This document shows positions 53,313 through 61,243 of a DNA stretch of 64,000 nucleotides, in pieces (the first letter of the stretch is position 1; each line of letters begins with the position of its first letter). Source of the stretch: Oceanimonas marisflavi (GTDB lineage: Bacteria > Pseudomonadota > Gammaproteobacteria > Enterobacterales > Aeromonadaceae); the NCBI RefSeq assembly GCF_003049725.1, contig NZ_QAGM01000019.1, positions 1 through 64,000 of the forward strand, in the 5' to 3' direction. A program made the position numbers and the translations under genes. The notes beneath the pieces are model-generated. The model saw only the letters and a program-made list of their open reading frames with translations, searched no databases and was not told the DNA's origin.

Positions 53313-54116
53313 TCAGTACCCCTTCATTTCCTTTTCAACAAAGGGATGTGGCGGCTCCTTGCCGAGAATGCGTTTCAGAATGGCGTTCATGGTCCGGTAA
53401 TCGTTGTCAAAGCCCCCGTGGCTGGTGCTGCGGGTGATCTGCCCCTTGTTGCCCTCGGAATAATGAAGGTGCAAACCGGACATGGCAGGCAAGGTTTTGG
53501 ACCAGGTTTTCATGCCCAGTATCGGTTTGTCGATGCGGCGCTCCAGTGCGCGGGACACCAGATAAAGAAGGGATTTGCGGTAAACCCCGGCCACGTTGTC
53601 GTCCTGCTCCAGTTTTTCCGACAAGTTGTAGATATCCAGTGCCGGCAGCGTCACCCTGCCCGTGCCTGCCTGCAACTTGCCCAGCCGGTCTGCATAGTGC
53701 CGTTGAAAAAAGTCCAGGGTGCAGGCCGGCGCCAGCAGGCTGCAGCTGTGGATCAAATCCGGATTGTTCAGTTCATCCAGCGCGTCGAGCAAATGCCCCA
53801 GCAACACGGCGCCGGTGCTGTGCCCCGCCAGGTGTATTTGTATGCCGGTACCCTGCAGCGCCTCGGCAAAGGTGCGGATCACCGCCAGGCCGTCCGGCTC
53901 CTTGTCATCGGTCAGGGCAAACGGCAAGCGGGCATCCCGCTTCATCTCTTCCCAGATGGGTGTGACCGGTTTACGCACTGCGTCCTCGATCAGGCTGTCA
54001 CTGAGTTCGACCAGCTTGTCTTTCAGCTCGCCCAGAAACCCTTCCGTTTTCTTGCCGAAAAAGGCGCGCACCACCGTATCTTTAAGCTCTTCCACCAGCC
54101 CGGTGTCGTACTTGAC
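53313..54116 (-). pseudogene. C-terminal part of a C1-peptidase/hydrolase protein, cut off by an IS
   Basis: About 267 codons with no start of their own; a GTG at 54095 is internal. The segment contains an alpha/beta-hydrolase nucleophile elbow, HLAGHSTGAVLLGHLL. Together with the fragment at 55414-55936 it seems to be the remains of one long protein that began with a papain-like domain. The two fragments do not join seamlessly: the region that should carry the peptidase His and Asn is absent, so a deletion came with, or after, the insertion. Confidence 0.6.
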
Positions 54117-54300
54117 TGCTCCCCTCCCTGAAGGAAAGGGATTCCCAATTCACCGAGAACAGGACACGGAGACTGACCCCATGCCACTGACATTCTCTCC
54201 AAGGGCTAACACCGCCAGTCCGGCGGCTTTAATGTTGGTCGCGGCGTTGTGGTCGCGGTCATGGTGTGCACCACATTCGGGGCAGTCCCATTTTCTGACC
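54117..54300 (-). ncRNA. Probable omega-RNA region at the 3' end of tnpB
   Basis: In known TnpB elements the guide RNA runs from the last part of tnpB to the right end and continues into flanking DNA, which serves as guide. Here the right end shows the expected stem, CCCTTTCCTTCAGGGAGGGG on the minus strand. The guide would then be the following host bases, from about 54116 downward. The extent is inferred by analogy, so the 5' limit is only an estimate. Confidence 0.4.
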
Positions 54301-55295
54301 GACAACGGCAGCGACGATAAGGTGTGCCCGCAACCCGAACAGTGTTTGGAGCTGGGGAACCACCGGTCAATGGCGACCAGTGAGCGCCCGGCCCATTCTG
54401 CCTTGTACGCCAACTGGCGCACGAACTCGCCCCAGCCGGCGTCGGCAATGGCTTTGCTCAGTTTCTGGTTGCGGATCATGTTTTTCACTTTCAGGGATTC
54501 AACGCAGACTACTTGGTTCTCGTTAATCAGTCTGCGGGACAGCTTGTGCAAGTTGTCCTGTCGGCAATCGGAGATTTTGGCGTGAAGTTTCGCCACCTTC
54601 TGTCGGGCCTTGGTACGATTGGCCGAGCCGAGCTTTTTCTTACTCAGCCGGCGCTGTGCCTTGGCCAGTCTGGCGGCGTATTTTGCGGTATGGCGGGGAT
54701 TACCGACCCGTTCACCCTTGTCGGTGATAAACAGATCTGTCAGGCCCAGGTCAATGCCGGTCATGTTGGGGGTAACCGGCAGTTTGCTGGGAGCGAACTC
54801 ACACAGGCAGCTCACAAAGTAACGGCCTGCAGAGTCTTTGGAAACGGTTATGGTACTGGGCTCGCCGGGCAGTTCACGGCTCCAGCGAATGCCCAGCGGG
54901 GCTTTACTCTTAGCCAGATACAGCTTGCCGTTCCGGTATTTGAAGGCCGAGCGGGTGAACTCAGCCGACTGGCGGTGCCGCTTGCTTTTGAATGCCGGAT
55001 ACTTGGCACGGCCTTCAAAAAAGTTTTTGAAGGCGGTTTGCTGGTGGCGCAGGCATTGCTGCAAGGGCACACACGACACCTCAGACAGAAACGCCAGCTC
55101 AGGATCTTTTTTGAGATCGGTCAGCCGGGCGTTAGCGCCAACGTAGCCGATTTTTTCCTGGCGCAGCTCAAAGGCATCAGTACGCCAGCGCAGTATCGCG
55201 TTATAAACAAAACGTACACAGCCGAAGGTCTGGGCCAACAGCTCAGTCTGTTCAGGTGTCGGGTAAAACCGATATTTATAAGCACGTTTTGTCAT
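54150..55295 (-). CDS. tnpB: RNA-guided nuclease TnpB
   Basis: 381 residues and apparently intact. The N-terminal helix-turn-helix-type start is KRAYKYRFYPTPEQTELL. The split RuvC site is complete: Asp182 in GIDLGLTDLF, Glu266 in VCVESLKVKNM and Asp348 in HHDRDHNAATN. A zinc finger lies between the last two (Cys319, 322, 338, 341). TnpB cuts DNA under guidance of the RNA from its own right end and so helps the element to persist after excision. It belongs to the ancestral group of Cas12. Confidence 0.93.
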   Translation of the reverse strand: MTKRAYKYRFYPTPEQTELLAQTFGCVRFVYNAILRWRTDAFELRQEKIGYVGANARLTDLKKDPELAFLSEVSCVPLQQCLRHQQTAFKNFFEGRAKYPAFKSKRHRQSAEFTRSAFKYRNGKLYLAKSKAPLGIRWSRELPGEPSTITVSKDSAGRYFVSCLCEFAPSKLPVTPNMTGIDLGLTDLFITDKGERVGNPRHTAKYAARLAKAQRRLSKKKLGSANRTKARQKVAKLHAKISDCRQDNLHKLSRRLINENQVVCVESLKVKNMIRNQKLSKAIADAGWGEFVRQLAYKAEWAGRSLVAIDRWFPSSKHCSGCGHTLSSLPLSVRKWDCPECGAHHDRDHNAATNIKAAGLAVLALGENVSGMGSVSVSCSR

Positions 55296-55413
55296 GTGCT
55301 TAGTTTAGTAAACCACTGTATAGATAGCCAGTTTAAAAGGAGATACGGGAACAGGGGCGGCTGATGCCGCCGCACTATCCCTCCCCGCCCTGAAAGGACG
55401 GGGTTTCCCGCGC

Positions 55414-55936
55414 AAAATTGATGATAATCGTTCAGCTCCGCCCGCAAGCGGTAATAGGCCCCCAGCGCATTGGAGCGGGCATCGGTGGCCCGCGCTATGG
55501 TTATCTCACCGGGGTTATCGGTCTCAAAGGGCCAGAGGGTCTCGCTGCACACCCCTATGTTTTTCCAGCCACGAATGGCCCCGCGACAGCTCGAGCCATC
55601 ATAATCTTCCCCGGGCCACTCATCATGCATTCTGGCCATTTCATACAGCATGCGGGCGCTGGCCCGAAAGGCCGCATTGTCTTTTTCCACATTCAGCAGA
55701 TTGATGACGGCGGCAAGAGCAAAACCGGTACAGGCCCCCTCCGTTCCCTGATCCAGGATCTTCGGCACGCGGCCACGCATGTCGATCCCGGGCTTTAATG
55801 ACAGCAGGGCCGGTTCGTAGATGCGGTCTCGGATATCCGGCGGATCCTTGCGGGCATTTAACACCCGCTTTTCACCGCCGGCGCTGATCGTTTTAATCTG
55901 AAAGTCGGTGAGATTGTGCATTGCGTCTGCCATCAT
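55414..55936 (-). pseudogene. N-terminal part of a papain-like (C1) peptidase, cut off by the IS
   Basis: About 174 codons from ATG 55936. The catalytic Cys region is clear (ILDQGTEGACTGFALAAVINLL), as is the following RMLYEMARMHDEWPGEDYDGSS segment typical of bacterial C1 peptidases of this multidomain type. The sequence runs into the IS after LRAELNDYH. The His and Asn of the catalytic triad are not encoded anywhere nearby, so no active peptidase can be made. Confidence 0.8.
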
Positions 55937-56006
55937 GCACTTCTGTCCATGCCATTCGGATTCGGCGCCCCGCTCAGGCCGTCCGGTTCAGCGCCGGATT
56001 AAGTCT

Positions 56007-56468
56007 CTACTCTGCGGCGGCTTCCAGAGGAATGGCGTCGACTGGCGCTTCAAAGGCGATAAAAAGCACACAGGGATCGCCATCAGCACAAACCGCCTGA
56101 TGTGGCCTGCTGGCGGGCCCGTAGGCATAGCTGCCGGGCTCCAGCCTGACGGGTGACTGCCCCTCATAGGTCACCTCCAGTGACCCGGACACAAGCACCA
56201 TACGCTCCGCTGATGTATGGGTATGGCTCGGAATATAGGAACCTCCCGGCACCTTGAAAAAGATATCCACGTTCGGTTTTGCAGGGTCGCCATGAAGAAC
56301 GGCAACTTCACAGCCTGCCGGCAAAAACGACGGACATGGTCCCCATTCAAGACGCGGATCCTTGAAGGTATAGGCAAGTGCAGGCTCGTCCGTCACCTTC
56401 TCTGCCATCGCAGCCGTGCCGGCCAACAGCCAGAGCACGGACGAGCACACCAGGAGATGCTTCACCAT
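56007..56468 (-). CDS. Exported cupin-domain protein
   Basis: 153 residues. A signal peptide (1-22, ending AAMA) is followed by a single cupin barrel with metal-binding histidines in SHTHTSAERMVLVSG and a second motif around PGSYAYGPASRPHQAVC. Such small periplasmic cupins bind a metal and a small ligand. The function is unknown. Two cysteine pairs may form disulfides (GPCPSFLPAGC, VCADGDPC). Confidence 0.8.
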   Translation of the reverse strand: MVKHLLVCSSVLWLLAGTAAMAEKVTDEPALAYTFKDPRLEWGPCPSFLPAGCEVAVLHGDPAKPNVDIFFKVPGGSYIPSHTHTSAERMVLVSGSLEVTYEGQSPVRLEPGSYAYGPASRPHQAVCADGDPCVLFIAFEAPVDAIPLEAAAE

Positions 56469-56579
56469 TTCACGCCTCCCATTGAGTAACCTGAAATTCG
56501 TACCGGGTGATCGAATGAGTATAGTGCCTGAAAGGATAAAACGTGTGTGCGGGACTGTTGCAGAATGGGGCTCCGGCGC

Positions 56580-56930
56580 TCACAGTGCAACGCCGAAATG
56601 GCGCAACACCAGCACCATCAGCCAGTAGCTGCCTGCCGTGAGTGCAATGGAAATCAGCAGCGCCGAATAGAAGCTGACTCCCTGCCCCAGCAGCAAGGGC
56701 AGCGACATAAACAGCACCAGAGAGGGCAGCACCAGCCAGAAAATGCTGGTGGCGAGCACACTGATCCGGCCCGCGTCACCGGTGTCGTGATACAGCCAGA
56801 TCATCGCCAGCACGGACGTGACCGGCACAGAGGCCAGCACAGCACCGATAAAAGTGCTGCGCCGGGCGACTTCCGAAATCAAGACCACCAGCACGGCGGT
56901 GATCAGGACTTTGGCAAGGTAATACATCAA
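56580..56930 (-). CDS. DUF3147-type membrane protein
   Basis: 116 residues with four membrane segments (about 5-25, 28-48, 58-80, 88-110) and little else. The start MMYYLAKVLITAVLVVLISE fits DUF3147. Function unknown. It is separated by only 25 bases from the next gene upstream and is probably in one transcript with it. Confidence 0.75.
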   Translation of the reverse strand: MMYYLAKVLITAVLVVLISEVARRSTFIGAVLASVPVTSVLAMIWLYHDTGDAGRISVLATSIFWLVLPSLVLFMSLPLLLGQGVSFYSALLISIALTAGSYWLMVLVLRHFGVAL

Positions 56931-56955
56931 GGAGTTGAACCGAGCCTGCCGGCAC

Positions 56956-57228
56956 TCAGTCCGGCTGGCCGGCGATAAAGAGCTCTACCGTATCGGGATG
57001 TACGCCGTCATATTTCATTGCCTCGGCTGCATCGGCGCCCTGAAGTGCCGCTTCAAGTGCCTCAAGACTGGGCACATTTTCGATGATCAGCCCCACCCGC
57101 TTGCCGCCTTCCGGGCTGACAAAGGTGCGAACCGTCATGCCATGAGCGGCAAAAAACTCGGCCCGTTTGGGCGAACTCAGCCAGTGGCCCACATCGTCTA
57201 CCTCATGCACTGCGATTACCGTGGTCAT
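56956..57228 (-). CDS. Small alpha/beta protein of unknown function
   Basis: 90 residues (MTTVIAVHEVDDVGHWLSSP...), predicted soluble, with a pattern like a ferredoxin-fold monomer (a beta strand at each end, helices between). No family recognised. The ribosome site GAGGGTG is good and codon use is like the core genome. It is the last chromosomal gene before the cassette array. Confidence 0.6.
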   Translation of the reverse strand: MTTVIAVHEVDDVGHWLSSPKRAEFFAAHGMTVRTFVSPEGGKRVGLIIENVPSLEALEAALQGADAAEAMKYDGVHPDTVELFIAGQPD

Positions 57229-57279
57229 TTGGGCACCCTCTCTGTTGATCGTTACCCCTTCAAGGAAGCTTTAGTATAA

Positions 57280-57326
57280 GCCACGGCAAGGGCACCTTCT
57301 CATTATTACTCCTGAATTATTTGTTA
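57280..57326 (-). repeat. Truncated attC site at the end of the cassette run
   Basis: On the minus strand the hydrolase stop lies in GGCTAACAAATAATTCAGGAG, the usual left part of an attC site. The matching right part (TCCTGAATTAT...GCGTTA) is not found before the core gene at 57228. The array was cut here. Confidence 0.55.
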
Positions 57327-58102
57327 GCCCTGTGGTGAAAGTATGCTCTTAATGTACCCAGAAAACTTTTCAGGCTTCTCTTGAGGCAGCATGTGGCTTT
57401 CACCAAGTATTTCCTTTAGTTCAGCATTGGTTAGCAGCTCTGCAGTTTTGACTGTAACCAGCTTAAAAAGCTCACGGGTGTTTTCACCATAACCAAGGAT
57501 AATTGGAGCACTGATCCCTGATATGTTGTTGGCATCTATTAAAGGCGTCTCTTTCTGGTTGAGCTGATGAACCAAAGTATAACTTTTAGCAAGCTGCAGT
57601 TCTTTTGCTTTCTTGTTTTGATTTTGGAAGTATCCTTGTTTGTTTCCAGAACCATCAACCAATAACTCCACAGCCTTCTCAAGATTACCATTTGAAAAAT
57701 GCTCAAATACTGGACAGAACATCTTGTTAGCATCAAGCTGCCAAGCACTCAGGTGTGGCTCCTGCAAGCAACCGGGATAACCCGGCTCGTAAAGAAAAGC
57801 CTTTGATACAGGCAGGTCTTGCCTTGCCAGTGCATTCAGCACCACATCCGCTCCATAAGACCAGGCCACTATATTTACTGGCTTATCTTTGGATAGCTCA
57901 TTAACCAACCTTGCTAGCTCTGCAGCGTGATCATTTAAACCAAAGCCCCAACATCACTTTCGTCAAAACAACGCAGAGTAATTGATACCACTTCAAAACA
58001 GGAGGATAAATACTCTACATGATCATTCCACATTGAGTTATCAGTAAGCGCCCCATGCACCAAAACAAGGTAGTCTCCGCTACCTGCTCGTATATATTTC
58101 AT
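57324..58102 (-). pseudogene. Cassette gene: alpha/beta hydrolase with a frameshift
   Basis: Starting at ATG 58102 (MKYIRAGSGDYLVLVHGALTD) the frame is hydrolase-like, with the oxyanion segment VHGA, up to about 57945. There GATGTTGGGGCTTTGG shifts the frame and a stop follows. In the next frame the rest continues (LNDHAAELARLVNELS, nucleophile elbow VAWSYGAD) to the stop at 57324. One base restores a complete hydrolase of about 260 residues. The GGGG run is a likely slippage point, so a sequencing error cannot be excluded. AT-rich, like the other cassettes. Confidence 0.8.
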
Positions 58103-58111
58103 TGTAATTCC

Positions 58112-58212
58112 TATTTAACGCTTGCCTAACCGGCGCAAAGTAGCAGGCTAAAATTGGCGACGAAGGAGCACAAGCCTGCTGTTTTGTGTCCACGGTTTAA
58201 CGGACTTGTTAG
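58112..58212 (-). repeat. attC site 1 (integron cassette recombination site)
   Basis: Minus-strand ends CTAACAAGTCCGTTAAACCG and CGGTTAGGCAAGCGTTAAAT, with an imperfect inverted repeat between them (CAGCAGGCTTGTG / AGCCTGCTACTTTG). This is the fold of an attC site of about 100 bases. It closes the cassette 58215-58739. Confidence 0.8.
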
Positions 58213-58214
58213 TT

Positions 58215-58739
58215 TTACCTACCTGCTTTTTTAAAAACTTCTTGCTTGTATGTTTTATAGACTTTTTTAGTTTGCTCACGACAATCTTTAGCAAACTCGA
58301 TTATCTTTGGAGGAACCTCATCATAGCAACTATATCTACCCATGCAGTAAGTAGTATTTTTAGATTGGTATGGTTTTGACTTCTCTTGTAGGTCTTTATA
58401 AGAAGAAATAAGCTTTTAGAATGAGATAATAACCGTATCATTCATAGCATGCGTTGATTGCTGAAAAAACTTTTCGAGTGTTCCCCCATTTTCACAAGCC
58501 TTAACAATGAAAACCTCTTCATCGCTCAAGTGTTTCGCAACACCCAAATCGCTTCTAAGAACATCCTGAGAAATAACTCCAAATTCTTGAAGGGCTTTAA
58601 GCTCAAGCTCAAATAACTTAGCATTATTTTGAAGAGCAAGTTTGTGATCTTCTAGTCTACGTTGAAACCATATCTTATAAGCTCCAAAGAGAATCCCACC
58701 AGAAGTAAGCATACTTGTAGCAACTGTTTCCCAATTCAC
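58215..58739 (-). pseudogene. Cassette gene of unknown function with an in-frame stop
   Basis: It starts at GTG 58739 with a strong ribosome site (AGGAGG, 7 bases before), directly behind an attC site. The product has one membrane segment near its N-terminus (VATSMLTSGGILFGAYKIW) and a helical remainder. After ...NDTVIISF a TAA (58418-58416) interrupts, but the same frame goes on for 67 more codons (KLISSYKDLQEKSKPYQ ... EVFKKAGR) to a second TAA next to the attC site. The natural gene was therefore probably 174 codons and is now split by a nonsense change. No family recognised. Confidence 0.6.
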
Positions 58740-58756
58740 TCCTGAACCTCCTGTAA

Positions 58757-58870
58757 ACCTAACGCCCCGCTCATCCGCACATATTATGGAGAGCGTTTTT
58801 GTGTAAAATAGAGCGCAGCGACACACAAAAACGAGCGTAGCAATATGTGTCGGCGTGCAGCGGTTTGTTA
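58757..58870 (-). repeat. attC site 2
   Basis: Minus-strand ends TAACAAACCGCTGCACGCCG and GAGCGGGGCGTTAGGT, the latter with the core GTTAGGT. The inner arms (CACATATTG.../...ATAATATGTGCGG and TTTTTGTGTGTCG/TTTTACACAAAAACG) form a long bulged hairpin. It follows the stop of the 58868-59683 gene. Confidence 0.85.
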
Positions 58871-59683
58871 TGTGATTCTTTGCTCACAACGAGCCTTATG
58901 GTAATTATCCAATTCGGTGCAATATTGGCGGCCGGAATTAGTATGCCTATATTGATACATATATTTTTGAAAACTCTTGTAGACATCATCGAGCGCTTTA
59001 AAGTATGTAAAATAATTTGAAATCGGCCCACTCGGAGAAATGTACTCAATTCCACTGATAAGCATGGGCTTGTCATCAATTAAGACTTTCCAGTTGTTGA
59101 TAATTGGAACATCCTCTAGATCAGAAAGCATTTTAATTAAATCGGACGAAATATATTTTTCCAGCCTTAGAATCTTCTCTGATTCTATCTTTATGCTTTC
59201 AATTTCTTCCGATATAAATTCAGCTATAGTCATTGTTGGCCTAGCCGAATCCCCGCCCATCTTTGACGGCTTACCTATCACAGCCGGATCAGAGGGTTTG
59301 ATATTAGACGTTAAATTGGTGAATTTTTCTTCAGATATTGGTAGAGCCATAATTTCTTGGTAGGAAGGTAAATTGTTGTGGGCAACTATTAATATCCTCG
59401 AAAAGCTATCAAGTATCTTTTTTAGTCTAATAGACGTTATTTCGTCAATTTTAATCTGATCCTCGACTCTTTTTTTCTCTTCTTGTTTTGTCGGTATGTA
59501 TGCGGAGATATAGTAAATTATGCAACCTGCGGCACAAGAAAGAGACAAGTTCACCAAGATCGAAGCGACTTCACTGCCACCATGAAACCATTCTGGCCAG
59601 TCCTTGGCTATGAGCTCAAAGACTACAACCACGACTAGACTTGCAATAAACGCGACAATAAGAAGCCTATCGTGTAATTTCAA
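58868..59683 (-). CDS. Cassette gene: membrane protein of unknown function
   Basis: About 271 residues from TTG 59683, which has GGAGG five bases before it; an ATG at 59695 lies within that ribosome site and is less likely. Two membrane segments near the N-terminus (IVAFIASLVVVVVFELIA and ILVNLSLSCAAGCIIYYISA) are followed by a long helical, probably cytoplasmic part. No family recognised. AT-rich and flanked by attC sites on both sides, so it is a complete cassette. Confidence 0.7.
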   Translation of the reverse strand: MKLHDRLLIVAFIASLVVVVVFELIAKDWPEWFHGGSEVASILVNLSLSCAAGCIIYYISAYIPTKQEEKKRVEDQIKIDEITSIRLKKILDSFSRILIVAHNNLPSYQEIMALPISEEKFTNLTSNIKPSDPAVIGKPSKMGGDSARPTMTIAEFISEEIESIKIESEKILRLEKYISSDLIKMLSDLEDVPIINNWKVLIDDKPMLISGIEYISPSGPISNYFTYFKALDDVYKSFQKYMYQYRHTNSGRQYCTELDNYHKARCEQRIT

Positions 59684-59700
59684 TTGAACCTCCATGCATC

Positions 59701-59798
59701 ACATAACGCCGCGTTAAGCGGACTAAAATAGTGGGTTATAATGTGTAGCGAAGCGAAACCTAACCCACTGTTTTAGTTCCGTTTAAACGCCTTGTTAG
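59701..59798 (-). repeat. attC site 3
   Basis: Minus-strand ends CTAACAAGGCGTTTAAACGG and CCGCTTAACGCGGCGTTATG are the classic motif found in Vibrio, Shewanella and Aeromonas cassettes. The inner arms AACTAAAACAGTGGGTTAGG and TAACCCACTATTTTAGTC pair with bulges. The last codons of the GIY-YIG gene (TNKAFKRN) are encoded inside it. Confidence 0.92.
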
Positions 59799-60510
59799 TT
59801 TTTTCAAATGCTAGGGTCAAACTAGACTCTACCAGAGATTTTTTGAGCTCTTCCAACTCAAAGGTCTCGCTGTCATAATAAAATATAATTTCGTCTTTTA
59901 TTTTTTCTAATTGATTTAGAATAAGCTCTTTCCGATAATTTTTAAATTCTTCAAGATTTTTAGTGTGTCGCATTTTAGACTTACATTTTCGACATACCAT
60001 AGCTAAGTTTTCAGAGGTTATTTTACTTGAAGTATAAGTTGTAATTCCAATTCCCTTGTGACCGACAATACTCCCACATACAGCACATGAGCAATGGCAC
60101 TTTTTATGAACCCATAACCTTAACTCTCTTGGCATATCTGCAGTATCTATAACTTCAGAAGAGAGCCATTCAGAAAGTTGCATTGTCTCATTTTCTAAAA
60201 ATAGAATTTCATTTAAAGGCGGTCTGAATATATTTATCAACTTAGCTTCTGTTAAATAAATATCAGTTTCAGGCATTGAGCAATATATAATTAACACTTC
60301 ACTTTTGTTATACATTGATTCAATATCATCAGCTTTGTGATGAGATAACCAGCGAGTATAGAAATTATTTGTTCTCCCGATATATAAAATTTCTTCTTTT
60401 AGTCTGGTTACTATGTATATACCTGAATTACTAGGCAACTGCTCTCTATCTTCGTATGGAAGAGCAGAAAAATGATTTAACATAGAGCTTATAGATTCAA
60501 ACTTATTCAT
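59773..60510 (-). CDS. Cassette gene: GIY-YIG nuclease with zinc-finger/HNH-like region
   Basis: 245 residues from ATG 60510 (MNKFESISSMLNHF). The frame is open to a GTG at 60636, and neither start has a good ribosome site. GIY-YIG motifs are complete: SGIYIVTRL, EEILYIGRTNNFYTRW and the catalytic Glu in TEAKLINIF (near residue 88). A cysteine-rich region follows (CHCSCAVCG ... CRKCKSK), which may be an HNH-like or structural zinc site. Such proteins cut DNA; a cassette-borne one may serve defence or mobility. The target is unknown. Confidence 0.7.
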   Translation of the reverse strand: MNKFESISSMLNHFSALPYEDREQLPSNSGIYIVTRLKEEILYIGRTNNFYTRWLSHHKADDIESMYNKSEVLIIYCSMPETDIYLTEAKLINIFRPPLNEILFLENETMQLSEWLSSEVIDTADMPRELRLWVHKKCHCSCAVCGSIVGHKGIGITTYTSSKITSENLAMVCRKCKSKMRHTKNLEEFKNYRKELILNQLEKIKDEIIFYYDSETFELEELKKSLVESSLTLAFEKTNKAFKRN

Positions 60511-61083
60511 ATTACGAAGAAAATACCTCGGGTAGATTAATAAAACTAACATTTTAATAGTGCGCATGCGCATATTTCTTCCACCACACCAACTCACTTT
60601 ATGTTGATAAGCCTTTGATAATAAATAAGTTATCACTTATCAACTGCATATAACCGTGAGCAAAAACACGCATGCGCGATATCAACGGTCGCTTGCGCAC
60701 TATCCACATTCCCCTGTCGTAACCTGCTCAAATCACGATCTTTTTTAAGCCCGGTTTGCTGTACACGCGCATGGCCTGCAGATAGTGCGCACGGTGCCGG
60801 CAAACAAAGTAATACACTGTATAAATGATCAAATTTTTGAGTCAGGCAGGCTACCGCCGGATCTTGCGGGCGACCGGGCCACTTTGTGCTGGCTGGGGTT
60901 AAGGCGGTTATTGTGCCTGCAGAGGTAAAGAATTCAAATGGAACTTTTGCATAATGGGGAGTGAGCGTTTCTTTTTAGATGAAAGGCGGCCTGTTGCACA
61001 GGCCCTGCCGGCTGAAGCGGCAGCTACAGGTGCACCGTTATTTGCCGGTGTTCAGGAGAACGATGGAGTTGTATGTGGAATGG

Positions 61084-61220
61084 ATTCCGGCTCGGGGCCA
61101 GAATGACGAAGATATAAAAACGCCCGCAGTTGCGGGCGTTTTTGGTTGGTGCGGTGGCGTCTGCTCTGGATCCCCGCCTTCGCGGGGATGACGAAGAAAG
61201 ACGCGGGGATGACATAAAGA
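61084..61220. repeat. REP-like palindromic repeats
   Basis: ATCCCCGC, CTTC, GCGGGGAT (61170-61189) followed by GACGAAG. Partial copies occur at 61203 (GCGGGGATGACATAAAG) and near 61093 (CGGGGCCAGAATGACGAAG). These are typical extragenic palindromes placed between genes. Confidence 0.65.
61116..61143. terminator. Bidirectional terminator downstream of mukB
   Basis: AAAAACGCCCGCA, GT, TGCGGGCGTTTTT: a perfect palindrome with A- and T-tracts on both sides. It lies about 100 bases after the mukB stop. Confidence 0.9.
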
Positions 61221-61243
61221 AGGCGGGGGCGACAGAAAAGAAG

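Larger units (their letters stand above)
54117..55413 (-). mobile_element. TnpB-only IS200/IS605-type element (IS1341-like)
   Basis: It contains only tnpB, no tnpA. The two ends carry related hairpin motifs in the same direction: CCCCTCCCTGAAGGAAAGGG near 54120 and CCCCGCCCTGAAAGGACGGG near 55383. There are no terminal inverted repeats, as usual for this group. The peptidase frame ends near 55414 on one side and the hydrolase frame begins near 54116 on the other. Exact ends are uncertain by about 10 bases. Movement would need a TnpA from a relative. Confidence 0.75.
60637..61243. other. Intergenic region upstream of the cassette run
   Basis: About 600 bases without a supportable gene. It contains an inverted pair GCGCACTATC (60695-60704) / GATAGTGCGC (60781-60790), the terminator at 61116-61143 and REP-like repeats behind it. 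No integron integrase and no clear attI site were seen. Confidence 0.5.

Noticed and set aside
54120..55410. CCCTCCCTGAAGG and CCCGCCCTGAAAGG as ordinary terminators
   Set aside because: They lie at both ends of the tnpB element in the same direction and match the expected end hairpins of IS200/IS605-type elements.
57518..57536. GATATGTTGTTGGCATC as a fourth Ter-like site
   Set aside because: It has an insertion inside the motif, lies within a coding sequence and lacks the TGTATGTTGGCATAA core.
60820..60840. CACTGTATAAATGATCA as a LexA box for a lost integron integrase
   Set aside because: Only one half (CTGT) fits; the ACAG half is missing.
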